The notes: generated by a model not told the origin, from the sequence alone. Shown: positions 1 through 11,999, counted from the first letter of the stretch. The stretch is DNA of 64,000 nucleotides from Ascarosepion bandense (GCA_037127315.1 JBBBDQ010000421.1:310001-374000); one strand, 5' to 3'. Numbers and translations: made by a program.

Positions 1-121
1 TTAATACATTTCGTAAGGCTATTTGCTGGTAAGCAAATGCGACGAATATAACTGGAATTCGAACTCGGCTCTCCGATTTCTCGTTCCGAATCGATATCCA
101 CTGCATAACAACGCATATCCG
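1..121 (-). mobile_element. SINE-A fragment (tRNA-derived), cut by window start
   Basis: Minus-strand copy of the commonest SINE here (SINE-A). The tRNA-like head lies at the right. Its B-box-like stretch reads GAGTTCGAATTCCAG on the minus strand, and the phrase TGGATATCGACTCGG-like (here GATTCGG) lies in the A-box area. Both recur in copies at 676, 2240, 27388 and 48275. The far part of the body is missing beyond the window edge. Confidence 0.75.
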
Positions 122-224
122 GACTATAAATGAAGTTTAAAAAATTGAGATCGTATTTTGAAAAAGAGACAATAACCGTGTGTACCTATAATTATCGAGA
201 GCAAATTATTTAGAGAAACACAGA

Positions 225-675
225 TGAGGTTAGAGTTTTCGCCTTTAACTGCTTTGGTCCCCTTTTGATAGTAGATGCAATGCTTCTCCTTGTCCTCATT
301 CTCTCAACCGACCTGAAGTGAAACGACTTTATCGAATCTACAGTTGCATCTACTGCAGGGAAAGTTGGGTCACTGTGTCGCGCCAGAAATTATTTTTTCC
401 TCAGAATCCATCTTGAATATTTACAAATTTACCATTCGTCCGTGCATTGAATACTGTTGCTTTATCTGATCTGGTGCTCTTGTTGTACACCTACAGATTC
501 TTGACAAAATCCAAAGAATGTTCTGTAATGACTAAGCATCTCGACTTTAGTCACTTTCTCACCGACGTATCTTGGCTTCCCTCTGCCTTTTCTACAGTTA
601 TTTTTATGGCAACTATTCTAACAAGCTATTTTTCCATAGTGTCCCGACTAGATGATTTTAAGCAGGCTACTAGAC
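225..675 (+). pseudogene. Jockey/CR1-like LINE, C-terminal ORF2 fragment
   Basis: Decayed plus-strand coding sequence. Conceptual translation with frameshifts gives a run ending KVGSLCRARNYFF, then TIRPCIEYCCFIWSGA, then a VHLQILDKIQRM-like block and SLSHRRILASLCLFYSYF. This is the block order seen downstream of the RT domain in Jockey/CR1-type LINE ORF2 proteins. Several in-frame stops are present. SINE-A interrupts it at about 676, just after the ATRLD block. The family assignment rests on recognised blocks, not a search. Confidence 0.7.
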
Positions 676-1045
676 TGGATGTGCGTTATGGTGCAGTGGA
701 TATCGACTCGGAACTACAAATCAGGGAACCGAGTTCGAATTCCAGTTGAATATGTTGCATTCACTTACGCACAAATACTCTTAGGAAAAGTATTAATCCG
801 TCTCTTTGTATAACAGATTGGGTTCTATAGCCTTGGCTGGCAATCAGTCTACTGCAGAAAGTAATGACAACCTACTGCGAAAAAATATTCTGTCCGATCA
901 GTCAATCTCTTTCGAGATATGATCGTCCAAACGTGTATCACTTATGGCACTTAACTGACTGGCTAGACTGTTATAGATTCCTAACTGAACGTAATATTCC
1001 GAAGCAGTCTCACATCTATAAACTGAGGAGGCTCAGTATGACATA
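676..1045 (+). mobile_element. SINE-A, near full length
   Basis: Plus-strand copy inserted in the preceding LINE. The head starts GTGCGTTATGGTGCAGTGG and contains GAGTTCGAATTCCAG as the B box. The body follows with GGGTTCTATAGCCTTGGC and GTGTATCAC...GGCACTTAACTGACTGG. The tail to about 1045 (ending near CTGAGGAGGCTCAG) is shared in diverged form with the copy inside the Gypsy LTR at 45069-45449, so the unit is about 370 bp. The open frame across its tail is probably a by-product. Confidence 0.8.
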
Positions 1046-2239
1046 TTTTTAATTAATGTTTACCCAATACAAGGTCTAAGATCTACTCAAGGTGGTGGGT
1101 TACTGTGAGGAGTTGTATTAACTTAAAAAAGGACAAGCGTTAGAAGTATAGAGCTGAAGTAGAATTTAGAAGGAACCAGAAATCCAATCCTAGGAAACAA
1201 GGGATATACTTTTACTCATGTTCTAAAAACTAGGCAGGAGTGTGAACCGGACGGTGTGATTTACTTCATTGCTGTTGGTTTTAAAATAAATAATCCAATA
1301 AAAAATTAATACCATGAAATAAATATTTTAATTATTTTCTTCATTATTTTGAATTAAAATATTAAACTGTAAAGCCTGTTTTGTAACTGCACATTTCTCA
1401 CATGTGACAATTCTCAGTATTCGAGACCAGATAAAGAATTCAAACACAGATTTTCAAGGCAAATAAATGCCCCGACTTACACTTGGAATATGGGCGATAC
1501 ATAATTTTTCTCCTTGCAAAAAAAATGAAACTTAGCAAATATCTATACAAAATAAGTTTTAAGCAGTAATAAATCTATATGCTTGCTCAAAAGACCGGTG
1601 AGAAGTGAGAACTGAATGATGGGCGGACCTATCTACTCTTATAGGTAAAGTAGAGAAAAATAATTAGCGGAATGTAAGTCTCTGATATATTGTAATAGAC
1701 GTAGAATGTCATTACACATTACAATGAGGGGTTAAAAGAACTGCCACAGGTTGACTTTTGGGGACATTTTTGTGTGTAAACATCAAACAAAATAACAAGG
1801 AAAATTAGAAGAAGGAGAGAAATTATGTTAAAAGGATGAGCGTCCATTGCAAAAAGGTTATGTTCGCTGACCACAGTTACGACTTTTCACAGGTGTCTTA
1901 ATTGTTCATAACGTCTGTCTCATTGTTGCAAAATGCGTAATTGGTGTAAAAATTCTGGAAAATATTTACGTGTACACAAGCTGTCATCTGGTGTCTCCCT
2001 CTTAGAAGAGATAAATGTGAATTGGAAAAAGAATAACAACATTGAAGAGCGCAGAAATACGAGTTTCTACTAAATGTTTTTAACTGTTCTCCGTAGGGAT
2101 CGCGGATTCTGCAAACACGTCAGACTAAATATAGATTTGTGCTGACAGACTGAAATACAAGATATTAAGGATTATTTTTACTCACGTTTGTTTGTATGAT
2201 CAACTAAATCCACTTAATTGCTATGAATTACCTATATAA
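1046..2239. other. No gene recognised
   Basis: AT-rich unique-looking sequence. The only thing recognised is a diverged monomer of the 150-bp minisatellite near 1163-1270. No long open frame or RNA gene is apparent. Confidence 0.6.
1163..1270 (+). repeat. Diverged single monomer of the 150-bp minisatellite
   Basis: The order of GGAACCAGAAATCC, AATCCTAGGAAACAAGGGAT and GGAGTGTGAACCGGACGG matches the monomers at 34359-34770 and 50327-51053 (GGAAACCACATCC, AACAGGGAACAAGGGATGAG, GGAGTGTGAACCGGGCGAT). It has no tandem neighbours and is an old stray copy. Confidence 0.5.
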
Positions 2240-2527
2240 ATCAGTTAAGTACCATACGTGATACACACTTGGGCGATCATGTTTTAAAAGAGACATAACT
2301 GACTGGGCGGAAGATTTTCCTATAGAAGGTTGCCATTACTTTTTGAGGTAAACTGATTGCCAGCCAAGGCTATAGAACCCTATTTGTTCTGCTATTTAGC
2401 CCATAGCTTGAGGGAGAAGCAACGGATTCATATCTTTCTAAATGGTATTTGCCCGCAGTTGAATTCGAACTCGGCCCTACGATTTATCGTTCCGAGCCGA
2501 TATCCACTGCACCTTAACGCACATAAG
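2240..2527 (-). mobile_element. SINE-A copy
   Basis: Minus-strand copy. From the left it reads CAGTTAAGTACCATACGTGA, then CCAGCCAAGGCTATAGAACCC, then the tRNA-like head with CGAACTCGG and GATATCCACTGCACC at the right. The far tail seen in the 676-1045 copy is absent, so it is 3'-truncated relative to that copy. Confidence 0.8.
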
Positions 2528-2671
2528 ATGCATATGTTGTCAAACATTATTAGACATTTCTAAATTTGTAATAAAAAAGAAAAGAATAGGGCCAACTGAA
2601 GAAAATTGTTGAAGTTCTATCAAAAATATTTTTCAAAATACTTCCTACTGAAACAGAGTATGTATGGATGC

Positions 2672-2694
2672 TATATATATATATATATATATAT
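2672..2694. repeat. (TA)n microsatellite
   Basis: Short uninterrupted alternating TA tract. Confidence 0.95.
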
Positions 2695-2882
2695 CTTATA
2701 TGATATAAAATGTGACCCATAAGATAAAAAAAGGAACAGTACTGACATATCTTAGTTGAAGCAACACAGTTTTCTTTTTCCATCCTTGATAGAGTTCAAA
2801 ATCCTTTATGCGTTTTTGTAAGGGAAGACATTCTCCGATTTAAACTTAATAATATTCCTCGTCCCTTTCATGCTAAATATTC

Positions 2883-3087
2883 AGCCATTAATTTTCATGG
2901 TTCTATTTTGACGACAGTAGAAACCTGCAATTAATACCAGATTTTTTAACTTGTTTTACTTAGAAACTTTTAATTAATATAGGATGTTTAGATTACCTAT
3001 AATTAATGCTGGATTTTTATTTTAATTGGTTAGCGTTACTTATGCTTTTGGTCTTATAACATAGATATCCCTGGAAAAAGTACAGTA
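2883..3087 (+). repeat. 205-bp direct repeat, left copy
   Basis: Matches 4591-4795 with only scattered differences, in the same orientation and about 1.7 kb apart. Shared landmarks are TTCTATTTTGACGACAGTAG and CTTATGCTTTTGGTCTTATA. No terminal repeats or coding sense were seen. It could be a dispersed repeat or a local duplication. Confidence 0.85.
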
Positions 3088-3559
3088 TTCTTTCGGTTCA
3101 TCAATTCAGATCTTCACCTCTAGGACTCACTACGGAAACAAATCATTCTCATTTTTTCTGTATTCCAAATGTAAAGAAAACGTTATACACGGGCAGTCTT
3201 TTCCCCAAAACTGCTGCTTCGAGGAACAGACCCCAAGGCGAATGCTTCCCTTAACACTGCAATCGTAACTTTTTCATATCAAGAACCAATCGTTTTCTAT
3301 TTCCCCATTCTCATAATCTTTACATTCTACTGCATCCTTTTTCTTTCAATTCGCACAACTCATTCATCATAACCATTTTAACAGTAACATTGTACCTTGA
3401 GTGGTACTCGAGCCTTGTATTGTGCGAATTTTAGTATAAAAACTTAGATTTAGTTGGTATTGTCTATTGTACAGATATGTGCCTTTCTTCTTTTTGGACA
3501 AATGATAACAAATATCTCCAGGACAGAACTTTAACGAATATCTTCAGAACAGAAGTTGA
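3088..3559. other. No gene recognised
   Basis: AT-rich sequence between the two 205-bp repeat copies. Nothing recognisable. Confidence 0.5.
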
Positions 3560-3765
3560 AATTTCAGGGACACATAATGAGAAAGGAGTCTTGAATAATT
3601 TGATACTTATGGAACAAGTAAGGGAGACAAAGGAAAGTAACGCTCAACCTAATTGGCAAACTTGAGGGAATGGATGGCAGAACAAGGTTTAGGAAAGATA
3701 GTAAAAAAGACAAAAGTATTTAAGATCTACAATGAACAGGAAATTATGGAGAGATTATGCAGCTA
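3560..3765 (+). pseudogene. RTE-like LINE, 3'-end coding fragment
   Basis: The decayed translation HNEKGVLNNLILMEQVRE followed by an EWMAEQGLGKIVKKTKV-like run is the same C-terminal block as in the better copies at 37500 and 56838 (HVMRK..LENLIL and KWMAE..FGE). One stop at 3663 and a frame change separate the two blocks. Only the last 60-70 codons survive. Confidence 0.6.
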
Positions 3766-4289
3766 AATACCTAAAATATATATTTTTAATTGTTAAAATT
3801 CTCCATTGGCCCATAATTCTGTTAGCTTAAAAGATTGAAAGATAAAAATATAATATTTAATAATTAAAAAATCACAACAGTAAAAACTTTTTCCTTTCTC
3901 TAAATAAGAACATAATTTGATATATGATAGAAACCCATGACGTGGCCGAAATCTCGCATAAAACAACTTCAATAAAAGACAAAATATATTTTCATCTTGG
4001 TTAAGTATATTCCCGTAACATTTAACCTGCAGTGGATTGTGTAACAACAGATGGTCTAACTCGGGAATAAACCACAAACAAATTTAAGATTATTTTCTTT
4101 ACATTGTTCTGACTGTTGTCCTTACCGTTATTGTCTTACTTACGACGCTTCAGCAGTTGTAATTCGGCCTTTTTCAGGTGCAAAGTATTTCGAACCGAAC
4201 GCATTTTTCGATCACTAGGGTATATCATTCTCATTCCATGTGCGATGGCACTTCCAGATGCCATGTAGTTATTTACCTTTAACTAAATT
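3766..4289. other. No gene recognised
   Basis: AT-rich, unassigned. Open frames here are short and lack any family signature. Confidence 0.5.
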
Positions 4290-4390
4290 ATTTGATCAGC
4301 ACTACTGTAGCCAAGTATTGAACTCACAGATGATTGGGTCAAGTCACTGAATAACGCCTGTATCCACTAAACCATGTGTCCTAAATTAGA
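4290..4390 (-). mobile_element. tRNA-like SINE head fragment
   Basis: On the minus strand the stretch beginning GACACATGGTTTAGTGGATA resembles a tRNA A-box region. About 50 nt later GTGAGTTCAATACTTGG resembles a degenerate B box. Spacing suits a pol III promoter. It differs from SINE-A and SINE-B. No second copy was identified, so it may also be a lone tRNA-like sequence. Confidence 0.35.
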
Positions 4391-4590
4391 GAGTTGAGTT
4401 TGTATGTAATATATACTGGGGTCTGTCTCACAGAGGCTGTTTAGGTGGAACTTACTACTGGCGGAAATAAGAAATGTTGCTGTCCGAGCACTTTCCATGG
4501 AAGTAGCGATAGAGCAATGAGAGACTCACCATACCCCGAATTTGATGCATGAAGCTAATTCTAGTAAATAGCAGCTATAGCTTTTGATTA

Positions 4591-4795
4591 AGCCATTAAT
4601 CTCCATGGTTCTATTTTGACGACAGTAGAAACCTGCAATTAATACCAGATTTTTTAACCTGTTTTACTTAGAAACCTTTAATTAATATAATATGTTTAGA
4701 TTACCTATAATTTATGCTGGATTCTTATTTTAATTGATTAGCGTTACTTATGCTTTTGGTCTTATAACATAGATATCTCTGGAAAAAGTACAATA
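4591..4795 (+). repeat. 205-bp direct repeat, right copy
   Basis: Partner of 2883-3087. It carries a handful of substitutions against that copy. Confidence 0.85.
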
Positions 4796-5700
4796 TGGTT
4801 TTATCATACAGTCTAGATTCTACGTATGTTGAAAAGAACCATTGTTAATCTTAGCCATTTTCTTTATGTATATAATTTTGAAGAAGCCTGGACAGAAAAT
4901 AATTAGTAAATATGAATAGTTTCTCCACTGTAGTCTCATCAACTTCATACGTGAATAACTAAGAGTGTTGTCAAAATAGATTTGTATCCCATTAATTCAA
5001 ACGGGTTTCCTGTCATTTTATTCTTTGAGTCTAATGAAGAAGGTTTCTACTTCATAATTCACCTGCTTGATACAAATGCATTATCATTTCTTTTCCTCCT
5101 CCTCCTCCTCCTCCTCCTTCTTCTTCTTCTTCTTCTTCATCCGCCGCCATTCAAATAAAATGAAGTAACACTGAAATAAAATGAAAGAAGAATTCAAATA
5201 ATAAAATCTGCTGATGAACATGAAAACAATAAATAACAAAATTCTCACATCAAAATAACGAACGAAATTAATTGATTTTTCATCACCTTTTAGATTAAAG
5301 AATTCAATCGAAACAACGCAAAGTTCGTTAACAATAATTAAAACATCGAGCCTATGTAGTTAAGGTAGCTGTATATATTTCAATGACAATAGTGGTTAGG
5401 GTTCAAGATGAATCCATTATAAACGTGATAATGTCTTAAATGAATTTAAGAGAATTTGGTTCAATAAAAATACTGAAGTCAAAATATGAATCATAAGTTG
5501 AAATAACTTCAAAGATTGAAATAATGTTTGCTAGATTATCAGTGTTTTATTGATATTTACATAATTTCGTCGCTTTTCGTTCTTACTATTTGAATGGAAA
5601 CACTCTTAAATTATTGAACGTAAGTAAAATTAAAATAATCTGCATTCATTGTGCATATGAGTCACTACTCACATTAACTTTATAGTATTGATTCCAGTAT
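4796..5700. other. Unassigned AT-rich sequence with a (TCC)n(TTC)n tract
   Basis: No gene is recognised. A TCC-to-TTC polypyrimidine microsatellite lies at 5093-5139. Confidence 0.6.
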
Positions 5701-5756
5701 CCATACTGTCCATATCTACGCTATATCTCCCACAGAAAATTTTAGCGAACCCATAT

Positions 5757-6518
<762 letters not shown>

Positions 6519-6861
6519 AAAAGAGTGCAATAGATAAATTATCTTAATTAAATTTCAAAAATGAAAATAACACACAGATCTCATTTTTGAGTTTTGAGTT
6601 TGAGTTTTGTTTAATGATAAATAAACCTCTGTGGGTTATTTAAAACCAAACATGTGGGCTTTTAAAGTATTTGTTTTTTAATGTTCAGTTATACTGAGAA
6701 TGTTGATATAATCAGATTTTAATGATTTTTTTTTTCTTTTACAAAACTGAAACTGTCCTCTAGTTTTGTATTCAGAATGATTTTGCTAAGAATCTTTTCC
6801 CTTCAAAAATCTGTTATGGTCAAATCATTTTCTCTTAAAAAAATGTTTTGTTGGTAATTTT

Positions 6862-6929
6862 ACACACTGGCTAAAACTTACCAGTTGCAGGCTGACTGAC
6901 AGAAAAAAGTTAAGAAAATTTCAAAAATT
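6862..6929 (+). repeat. 68-bp perfect direct repeat, left copy
   Basis: Identical base for base with 7328-7395 (starts ACACACTGGCTAAAACTTAC). The two flank about 400 bp. Confidence 0.9.
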
Positions 6930-7327
6930 ATCTTCATTTTGTTTTCTCCATTCAGTTCTGGAAAGTTTAAGCTGCCTCTAAGTAAGCAGTATCAGAGAGT
7001 AGTGTGAGGGCAGAATACATTGGAGTGTGAGGGGGGGCACCTCAAAGCCATGTGTCCAGTTAGCAAGGGAGAAAGAGAGAACAAAAAAACAAAAAACAAA
7101 CATGGCCGGTCTTTACTCAGAATTCCTACATATAACCAAAACCCTAACCCTAATATACCAAACCTAAATTTGATAATTAAAAACAATTTACACAATCATA
7201 GTCGCAATGCATTACAAGAGCGACTAGTAGAGAACTTAGGTTCGTAACAAAACAGGAACAAAAATTAGACAGAAAAGATAAGAACCAAAGGAATAAAAAA
7301 AAATTCAAAAAATACAGCAAAATAAGA
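6930..7327 (+). other. Segment enclosed by 68-bp direct repeats
   Basis: About 400 bp with a 75-codon open frame (7020-7247) containing CEGGHLKAMCP, which faintly recalls a gag zinc knuckle but lacks proper CX2CX4HX4C spacing. The rest is Asn/Lys-rich. It could be a short non-autonomous element with direct terminal repeats, or a slippage duplication. I do not assign a function. Confidence 0.35.
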
Positions 7328-7395
7328 ACACACTGGCTAAAACTTACCAGTTGCAGGCTGACTGACAGAAAAAAGTTAAGAAAATTTCAAAAATT
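7328..7395 (+). repeat. 68-bp perfect direct repeat, right copy
   Basis: Partner of 6862-6929. Confidence 0.9.
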
Positions 7396-7399
7396 TCTA

Positions 7400-7640
7400 T
7401 AAAAGTCTATTTTTATGTATATATTTCTATAACCGTGTATTTTTATACATTCATAGCGTTTTTGGGTATGGTTTAACTATTTGCCCATAGCTGGGACCCT
7501 AACCGGCGTTACCACTCCGGGTCAGGGTGGACCTGTGAACCACAGCAATTAAGTGGTTGTTCCATGCTCCTCACAACCTCCCAATCAGAGGTCTTGCTGC
7601 CGGATGCAGTTTACCGTCATGCCCAGAACCCCATCTCATT
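7400..7640 (+). repeat. Interspersed repeat family C, copy 1
   Basis: Shares with 53465-53665 the order TAACTATTTG.CCATAG, GACCCTAAC, CAGCAAT, GTGGTT.TTCCA.GCTCC and ACCTCC.ATCAGAG. Both copies follow T/A-rich runs. Type unknown. Confidence 0.6.
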
Positions 7641-7649
7641 TTTAAAGAC

Positions 7650-8400
7650 ATGAATATTTTTAAAAACTAAAGAGTAAATTTATTCGATAAAATCGCTATA
7701 AGTTTCAACCACAGTCTCCAACCGATTTCAGAATCTTTAGGCGATTTCTTCAAATCTTCTCTATGATTTCCTTGAATTATGATTTCCAAGAATTATGGTA
7801 GATGCTGCCATAATTCTTGTCTTCGGTTATTCAGTTGCAAAGAGTTTTGTTGGTCACTCATTCAACTGCGTCCCACATGTAATAATCAAGGGAATTACTG
7901 TCAGGAGAGTTAGGTGACCAGAAATTGTCTGATGGTCATAACTCAATTCTTCTGCTTGTGTGGCATAGTACAGTGTCCTGTTGCCAGCCATAGTTATTAG
8001 CAGCCGCCCTCTTGTGCAGGACAGCACTACCTTCTCAAGACATTTAATGTAGGCATCCTTGTTGAGTCTGAGGCCCAGTGGGAAGCTGAATGAAGGCATA
8101 GCGTCGCCATATCTAGTGATCACTCGAAACATCTTCATAATCGCCATTAGACTCATTCAACTATTCCCGAATTCTCTCAAATATTCTAAGATTGACATCC
8201 AAATACTCTGAAGTGTTCATATTGGAGCATCAGAACGAGTTACACGCCATTTCCACATTTATGGCGTTAGGTTGCTTGTTTTCATACAGACGGTGCCCAA
8301 CTGACCCTACTACAGTGTGCAGTCGACAAAATTAAAAACAAACAACGCGCATGCGCAAAAATAAAAATATAAAATGGCGACAGTTTCCCAATCGCATATA
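7650..8400 (-). pseudogene. Tc1/mariner-superfamily transposase relic (type 1)
   Basis: Minus-strand coding remnant. The frame at 7854-8156 gives VITRYGDAMPSFSFPLGLRL, AYIKCLEKVVLSC and, past a stop, a SPDSNSLDYYMWD-like run. These match the DDE transposase core leading to the third acidic residue, and the flank to 7680 has C-terminal remnants. The left part of the catalytic domain is missing. Sequence at 8280-8400 matches, in inverse sense, the 5' end of the relic at 40420, so both belong to one family. Inactive. Confidence 0.8.
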
Positions 8401-8934
8401 TAAAAGTGGACATTGAGATCAACACCCAGCAGCGACATGATTAAACGTAATCATTAGGTCATAATTTTGTATTTGGATACGATCTGTACCTGATATTGAG
8501 CACTTTAACAAATAAATATAACATACCATAAAAATGTATTTTTTAAATATGCTAAATATATATAAAATAAACTCACACAACATTAATGCCAACTTTATTC
8601 CATCCACTCATAGACAGTAGTAAAGTAAAAAGTATCTACCCTTTCTTAAAAAACCTTACATCCCAAAATAAGAATTACCTAGACAAAACTAAAAAGTGAC
8701 CTGTCCAAAACTAAGCTACTCCGCACCCAAGACTGTATTACTATGGCTACAAAGTGCCGGCTAAATCGTACCAAACTCCAACCCCATTCACTTACATATC
8801 ATATTACCAAAAATAAATCGTTTTCACCATTTATTTTTCATTTAAACTTATCAACAGATGAAAGGCAAACGTAGCTTCGACACGCGAAAATTTTTGTGTA
8901 GAGATACTATGCTTTTATAAACCATTGTAAAAAC
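8401..8934. other. No gene recognised
   Basis: AT-rich unassigned sequence. Confidence 0.5.
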
Positions 8935-9033
8935 CATTAGAATATAAAGCTCTATGTTGTATTGAGAACTCTTTATAAAAGTAAATGCATGAACAGTGGG
9001 TTTAAAACCTACGTGTTCCATAACTTTCTTACA

Positions 9034-9045
<12 letters not shown>
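8935..9045 (+). repeat. Interspersed repeat family E, 3' part
   Basis: Shares TATAAAGCTCT, then AAATGCATGAACAGTGGGTT, then ACCTACGTGTTCCATAACTT with 12764-12865. A weaker match occurs near 30448. It runs directly into a (TA)n tract, as do other repeats here. Confidence 0.65.

Positions 9046-9072
<27 letters not shown>
9032..9072. repeat. (TA)n microsatellite
   Basis: Alternating TA tract at the end of a family-E repeat. Confidence 0.95.
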
Positions 9073-9074
<2 letters not shown>

Positions 9075-9336
9075 ATGAATAGAATAAATAAAGAACAGGG
9101 AGAAAAGATTGTCTTTAATCTGTCACATTTCACTTGTCACTTGAATAAATATTTAAGAAAAAATTTCAGATATCTAAGAAAAATCCTTTAAAATTATTAT
9201 TTAATTTTAAAATTTTTTTAAAAATATCCAAATAGACAGTATGTTGATTGAGGTTTGATTTCATTGGTCAGTTGCGTGACACGTGTAATGATGGAATAAT
9301 CAATCAATTTATATGTAAGAAAAACCTATTCCTGTT

Positions 9337-9337
<1 letters not shown>

Positions 9338-9397
<60 letters not shown>

Positions 9398-9398
9398 C
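9338..9398. repeat. (TG)n microsatellite
   Basis: Nearly pure TG tract with one TGCG interruption. Confidence 0.95.
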
Positions 9399-9476
9399 AC
9401 GTGTAATAAAAGCAATAGATACGTATTTTAAATTTAAGTGTATGTCTGCGAAAATAATGTATGTATCAAAGGCATT

Positions 9477-9510
<34 letters not shown>
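9477..9510. repeat. (TA)n / (TATG)n microsatellite
   Basis: TA tract passing into TATG units. A second TA tract lies at 9677-9698. Confidence 0.9.
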
Positions 9511-9712
9511 CATGATCAATAGAATAAGCAAAGAACAGGTAGGAAAAATACGTAGTTTAAAATACGTAGTCGGCGATTCTACCACTGACCTATGGACATT
9601 CGATAGAAGGCGGACTTTTAGCGTGTATATACAATGTAACATATGCGAGTAACTAATAGTGTTCATATTCATTACTGATATATATATATATATATATAAT
9701 ATAAAAGAATCA

Positions 9713-9930
9713 TCGCTCATTTCAGTAAAAATGAAATTTGAGCGCTTTAGCTATTGGGCGCGTAATATGATAGGCGCTAAAAAGACCTCTTCCACAGAAT
9801 GCCCCGTGGCCCAGGGGTAGAGTTTCCGACTGATGTCAAATCGGTCAGGTTTCGAGCCTTGGTTGTGTAGCGGATCGGCGTCTAACTGTACTGAAGAAAC
9901 AGATCTGTCTGCGGATAACTATTTTCTTTT
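9713..9930 (+). mobile_element. SINE-B (tRNA-derived)
   Basis: Contains GTGGCCCAGGGGTAGAG, a good tRNA A-box match, and about 40 nt later GGTTTCGAGCC as B box. The tail CAGATCTGTCTGCGGATAAC leads into (TA)n. The 5' body TTAGCTATTGGGCGCGTA is shared with the copy at 31925. Other copies are at 16680, 17091 and 31725. Confidence 0.8.
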
Positions 9931-9939
9931 ATATGTATA

Positions 9940-9982
9940 TATATATATTATAACTATATATATATATATATTATAACTATTT

Positions 9983-10058
<76 letters not shown>
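9940..10058. repeat. Long (TA)n tract
   Basis: About 120 bp, mostly pure TA with a short duplicated TTATAACTATTTTCTTTTATA interruption. It lies at the 3' end of SINE-B. Confidence 0.95.
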
Positions 10059-10062
<4 letters not shown>

Positions 10063-10640
10063 AAAAGAAAAGAAAATTTATTATGCCAGCACTAATGAAT
10101 TTATATTATATCTTCGTGTTGTATTTTTAAGTGTTCTCAGATCTGCACTTTTTAAATAATTCCTATGTTTGTATATGTGATTTCACATTTTTTTCAACAA
10201 TGCTAAAGAATTTAATTGTATACAATGTAACGAACAAATGTATCTATCTGCACTCACTTCCGGCCAAAGTTTGAAATTTCTATTTATTTGCCGCTGCTGT
10301 TGTCTCCCCAATACTTTCTTCCCGCTGTGCATTTTCTCACTTTTTCCTCTTTGTTAAGCTCAGATGCCGTGAGATAGAGATCTGTATATATATATCTGTA
10401 TCTGTCTATATTTTACTTTCTGCCGTAATTTGGCGTCTCTTTCTCTTTGAACTGTTTTCATTGGCTCTTTCATCTTGGTTCTTTCTCTCTTGTTTTCCTC
10501 TTTGCTTTTTATTTTCTCCGTGTCCTCCTCTTTCCTCTTTCTTTCCCCTGTTTTTTTTATTTCTCTCTTTGCTTTCTCAACTTTTCTACCATCTTTCTTT
10601 CCCCGCTTTTTTTAATACCCTCTTACCTCGAACGAAAAGA
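10059..10640. other. Unassigned; polypyrimidine-rich stretch
   Basis: 10437-10640 is strongly CT-rich on the plus strand. Its Leu/Phe/Ser-rich frames are composition artefacts. No gene recognised. Confidence 0.6.
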
Positions 10641-10887
10641 TTTCCAAAAATAAAGGAAGTGAGTTTTTTAAATTTTCTTTTTAAAAATAACGTTTGTTAC
10701 CATCATTATTTCCTACCTGATGAGACATTGTTCTTTCAATATCGAAAAAAAAAAGTACAATTTTGTAGTAGATTGTATTTTGTACATGTTCTAAAGTATA
10801 ATTATTCATTGGTCTATTTTTATATTGAGCAGTGTTTTAAATTAATGTTTTGAACGTTGCAAATATTTTCTTCGTTCCTTATTCATT

Positions 10888-10888
10888 T

Positions 10889-10923
<35 letters not shown>

Positions 10924-10966
10924 TAGGTAGGTAGGTAGGTAGGTAGGTAGGTAGGTAGGTAGGTAT
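10888..10966. repeat. (TA)n followed by (GTAG)n
   Basis: (TA)n at 10888-10920, then about eleven GGTA units to 10966. Confidence 0.95.
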
Positions 10967-11241
10967 AGAAATCAATAAATATACGTTTGAGTATACCAGC
11001 AGGTACACACACATACATAAATATTTTTCTGATGCTACTAAAACAGTGGTCAATGTGATATAACAGAGCTATTAAGTATATGATTTTAAAGATACATATT
11101 ATCCTACGACTCAAACTTTATCTGCTATGCAATTACCAGGTGCATATTATGAACTTGAGTTCATAATATGCACTGATGATTGCATAATGCATGAAACTTC
11201 AAGTTGTGCTATAGACGTAGAATAATATGTATATTTATTAT

Positions 11242-11242
<1 letters not shown>

Positions 11243-11306
<64 letters not shown>
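11243..11306. repeat. (TA)n(TG)n compound microsatellite
   Basis: Short TA tract running into a long pure TG tract. Confidence 0.95.
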
Positions 11307-11310
<4 letters not shown>

Positions 11311-11359
11311 ATTTCAGATTGTGCGTAAAAGAACAATCTGAATAAAGATAAAAATTAAA

Positions 11360-11469
11360 CTGATTTTAGCCTACGCGTTTCGTCCTCTGAGTGGCATTTG
11401 GCTTGAAAAATTACCTCGACGAAACGCATCGGCTAAGATTTCTTTTTGTCTTTATATGTATTATGTCTT

Positions 11470-11528
<59 letters not shown>

Positions 11529-11890
11529 TATAAAGGAAAACTCAACACGTCATATGAAATGGGTTTTCCATTTTAGCCTTATGAAAAACTCATTTTTACC
11601 TGAACCCATCTGAGAAACCCAGTAACACAAACGAATAACATCTCTTTTCTTTCCTACCTCCTTCCCCTTACATTTATTGTCATTTATTTATTTGTTTGTA
11701 ATCTTATGTTTGTTATTATTATTTCTATTATGTTCCCTCTTCATTTTAAGAAAAAGCTCATTCCGGTAGAAATTTTATGCCAGATGGAGGAAATATTGTA
11801 AAAGGGTCTGATGATATGAGCTCATTAAGCTCAATGAAATGAACTATAGTTTATAACTAATATGACCTGTTGAGTTTTCCTTTATAAACT
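11360..11890. repeat. Nested inverted repeats around a (TA)n tract
   Basis: Outer arms 11526-11556 and 11860-11889 are near-perfect reverse complements (GTTTATAAAGGAAAACTCAA on one strand, inverted at the other end). A second inverted pair, TACGCGTTTCGTC at about 11371 and GACGAAACGCATCGG at about 11416, lies just outside. A (TA)n tract at 11476-11525 separates them. This could be a decayed foldback or terminal-inverted-repeat element. No transposase was seen. Confidence 0.6.
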
Positions 11891-11997
11891 TCATATCGCT
11901 CTGGTTAACACCCATCGAGCTCTCTATATGGATTTACCTATTAATGATTTATATTAAGGAAACCTTGTTGGATTATCCTCACCGTTTACGGACTGAC

Positions 11998-11999
<2 letters not shown>

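Noticed and set aside
7138..7152. CCCTAACCCTAA as possible telomere repeat
   Set aside because: Only two units, in Asn/Pro-coding context, and not the TTAGGG array expected of a telomere or interstitial telomeric site.
10447..10853. Leu/Phe/Ser-rich open frames
   Set aside because: Composition artefact of a polypyrimidine-rich strand.
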